From QALR01 sp045124015 (GTDB taxonomy: Bacteria; Bacillota; Clostridia; Oscillospirales; CAG-272), in contig JBGVLA010000005.1 of assembly GCA_045124015.1 (NCBI GenBank), positions 1 through 5,230 on the forward strand: a stretch of 5,230 nucleotides of DNA. The letters run 5' to 3'. A program made the position numbers and the translations under genes. The notes beneath the pieces are model-generated. The model saw only the letters and a program-made list of their open reading frames with translations, did not search any database and was not told the origin of the DNA. Positions within the stretch are counted from its first letter, which is position 1. Every line of letters begins with the position of its first letter. This document shows, one piece after another, positions 3,421-5,230 of the stretch.

Positions 3421-5230
3421 ATGACCAAACGCCAAAAAAAGAAGCTTTTTCGCATCGTGATCAGTGCCGTTTTGCTTTTCGCTCTGATACTTTTCGGAGA
3501 CATAATCCCCGAGCTTTGGTATCTGCATACAGCGCTGTATCTCCTTCCCTACGCCGTTATCGGCTGGGATATCCTTTGGAAAGCCATTCGTGGTATCTTC
3601 CGCGGACAATTTCTGGATGAAAATTTTCTCATGAGCATCGCATCCGTCGGTGCATTCATCATAGGCGAATATCCCGAAGCGGTCGCCGTAATGCTTTTTT
3701 ATCAGGTCGGCACACTCTTTGAGGAATACGCAGTCGGAAAATCCCGAAAATCGATCGCCGCACTGATGAACATCCGTCCTGATTTTGCAAATGTGGAACG
3801 AGACGGAGCGATCTCGGAGGTCGACCCCGATGAGGTTCTCATCGACGACGTCATCGTCGTTCGTGCAGGCGAAAAGATTCCGCTTGACGGTATCATCATC
3901 GAGGGCGAAACAAGCGTCGATACCGCCGCGCTGACCGGTGAATCTCTGCCCCGTGATCTTTCTGTGGGCGATGCCGTTGTCAGCGGAACGGTCAACCTTT
4001 CCGGCAGGATCCGCGTTCGTGTAACACAGATCTTCGGCGAATCCACCGTTTCAAAGATCCTTGATCTTGTGGAAAACGCCGCCGCCAAAAAAGCAAAAAC
4101 CGAAAATTTCATTTCCAAATTTGCTCGCTTTTATACCCCCATCGTCGTCATTTGCGCCGTTCTTCTCGCGGTCATACCCTCTTTGATCACGGGTGAATGG
4201 TCCGTTTGGCTCTATCGTGCGCTGAGCTTTCTTGTAACGTCCTGTCCTTGCGCACTCGTCATTTCCGTGCCACTCAGCTTTTTCGGCGGCATCGGCGCGG
4301 CTTCCAAGCAGGGCATCCTCATCAAGGGCGGCAACTATATGGAAGCGCTTTCCCGTTTGGAAACCGTTGTTTTCGATAAAACAGGCACGCTTACAAAAGG
4401 CACTTTCCGCGTAATCGCGCTGTATCCCACCGAAAACAAAACGGAAGAAACGCTTCTCGAATACGCCGCGCTTGCGGAAAGCAACACGCACCACCCCATC
4501 GGTATATCGATCAGAGAAGCCTATGGCAAAAAGATCGAAGAAAGCAGGATCGCTTCCGTAACCGAGCTTGCAGGAAAAGGCATTTCTGCCGTCATCGACA
4601 GAAAGACCGTCCTTGTCGGCGGCGAAAAGCTGATAAGCGAGCATAAAATCGACTTTACTCCCGTTTCGGATATCGGCACAGCCGTTTATGTGGCGATCGA
4701 CGGCACATTCTGCGGTGCGCTCGTCATCTCCGATGAAGCCAAAGCCGATGCCAAGGATGCCGTATGCGCACTTCGCACACTCGGTGTTCGAAAGACGGTC
4801 ATGCTCACGGGAGATAACGAAGCCGTAGGACGCGCCATTGCCGATTCTCTCGGACTTGATGAAGTCTATGCAGAGCTTCTTCCTGCCGATAAGGTCGATA
4901 AAGTCGAAGCACTCCTTTCTCAAAAAACAAAAAAAGGCGTACTTGCGTTTGTCGGAGACGGCATCAACGACGCCCCCGTGCTTTCCCGCGCCGACCTTGG
5001 TATCGCTATGGGTGCCATGGGCTCTGACGCGGCAGTTGAAAAGAGCGACGTTGTCATTATGGACGACGATGTAGCCAAGGTTCCCCTTGCTATAAAAATT
5101 GCAAAGAGTGCCCGCAAAATCGTTGTGGAGAATATCATTTTCTCCATAGTTGCAAAGGCATCTATTATGGCACTTTGCGCCATCGGCATTTTGCCCCTCT
5201 TTGGTGCTGTGCTCGGTGACGTTGGCATAC
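3421..5230 (+). CDS. cadA: P1B-2-type Zn/Cd/Pb-exporting ATPase without N-terminal HMA domain (3'-truncated by window)
   Basis: This inner-membrane pump exports Zn2+, Cd2+ or Pb2+ using ATP. The visible 603 residues start at an ATG with GGAG at 3407-3410, ten bases upstream. After a basic start (MTKRQKKK) come four membrane segments near 10-29, 36-57, 68-83 and 84-105. The actuator domain has TGES (172-175). Segments 5 and 6 are near 238-257 and 266-287, with the metal-site CPC at 275-277. The catalytic domain has DKTGTLT (319-325, phosphorylated Asp319), the HP motif (358-359), AGKG (384-387), TGDN (463-466) and GDGINDAP (512-519). The last visible segments carry Lys579 and Asp600 (GDVG), matching the Lys and DxG residues that define Zn/Cd/Pb-selective P1B-2 pumps. 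The protein probably ends within a few dozen residues past the window edge. It lacks the usual CadA/ZntA N-terminal HMA domain, which is supplied by the preceding separate gene. It could be named zntA; selectivity among Zn, Cd and Pb is not resolved. Confidence 0.93.
   Translation, partial: MTKRQKKKLFRIVISAVLLFALILFGDIIPELWYLHTALYLLPYAVIGWDILWKAIRGIFRGQFLDENFLMSIASVGAFIIGEYPEAVAVMLFYQVGTLFEEYAVGKSRKSIAALMNIRPDFANVERDGAISEVDPDEVLIDDVIVVRAGEKIPLDGIIIEGETSVDTAALTGESLPRDLSVGDAVVSGTVNLSGRIRVRVTQIFGESTVSKILDLVENAAAKKAKTENFISKFARFYTPIVVICAVLLAVIPSLITGEWSVWLYRALSFLVTSCPCALVISVPLSFFGGIGAASKQGILIKGGNYMEALSRLETVVFDKTGTLTKGTFRVIALYPTENKTEETLLEYAALAESNTHHPIGISIREAYGKKIEESRIASVTELAGKGISAVIDRKTVLVGGEKLISEHKIDFTPVSDIGTAVYVAIDGTFCGALVISDEAKADAKDAVCALRTLGVRKTVMLTGDNEAVGRAIADSLGLDEVYAELLPADKVDKVEALLSQKTKKGVLAFVGDGINDAPVLSRADLGIAMGAMGSDAAVEKSDVVIMDDDVAKVPLAIKIAKSARKIVVENIIFSIVAKASIMALCAIGILPLFGAVLGDVGI

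Noticed and set aside
3403..3421. TAACG/CGTTA hairpin around the ribosome binding site of the ATPase gene
   Set aside because: A 5-bp stem with a 9-base loop is weak and can arise by chance. It is not enough to claim translational control.
4051..4923. Long reverse-strand open frame (290 codons) opposite the ATPase gene
   Set aside because: It lies wholly opposite a gene with all P-type ATPase motifs intact, has no recognisable domain, and is explained by codon bias of the + strand gene.

Overview
The window reads as chromosomal DNA of a low-to-mid GC Gram-positive bacterium, probably a Clostridia-type member of Bacillota. The reasons are strong AGGAG-type ribosome binding sites, two near-consensus SigA-type promoters with 17-base spacers, hairpin-plus-U-tract terminators, a CadC-type metal repressor, and a membrane-anchored amidase with a Thr/Pro linker. 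All recognised genes lie on the + strand and are tightly packed. No stretch longer than about 100 bases lacks a gene, and I see no tRNA, rRNA, CRISPR array, insertion sequence or attachment site. Genus-level placement is not possible from this sequence alone.

Layout: (1) 1-678 is the 3' part of an RlmA-family 23S rRNA guanine-N1 methyltransferase, whose start and zinc domain lie upstream of the window. (2) 679-1762 is a single-gene unit: a SigA promoter with a small dyad in its spacer, a membrane-anchored cell-wall amidase (771-1733) with a long Thr-rich stalk, and a terminator whose stem includes part of the stop codon. (3) 1780-2697 is a translationally coupled pair, a DUF523/TudS-type iron-sulfur desulfidase and a Nudix hydrolase, closed by a second terminator. 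No promoter is visible for this pair, so it may depend on read-through of the preceding hairpin. (4) 2708-5230 is a heavy-metal resistance operon: promoter, perfect inverted-repeat operator, CadC-type repressor, a free-standing heavy-metal-associated (HMA) protein, and a P1B-2 (Zn/Cd/Pb) ATPase that runs off the right edge.

The metal operon is the most coherent system. The repressor carries all ligand positions expected of both CadC sites. Its likely operator overlaps the -10 box and the transcription start. The soluble HMA protein has the DCxxC motif of Zn/Cd transporters, and the ATPase lacks the N-terminal HMA domain that CadA/ZntA normally carry. The usual fused transporter is therefore split into a chaperone-like protein and a bare pump. 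I see no wholly new system. The points most worth a second look are this split CadA, an apparent eight-residue insertion next to the amidase zinc site, the promoterless TudS-Nudix pair, and the dyad inside the amidase promoter.
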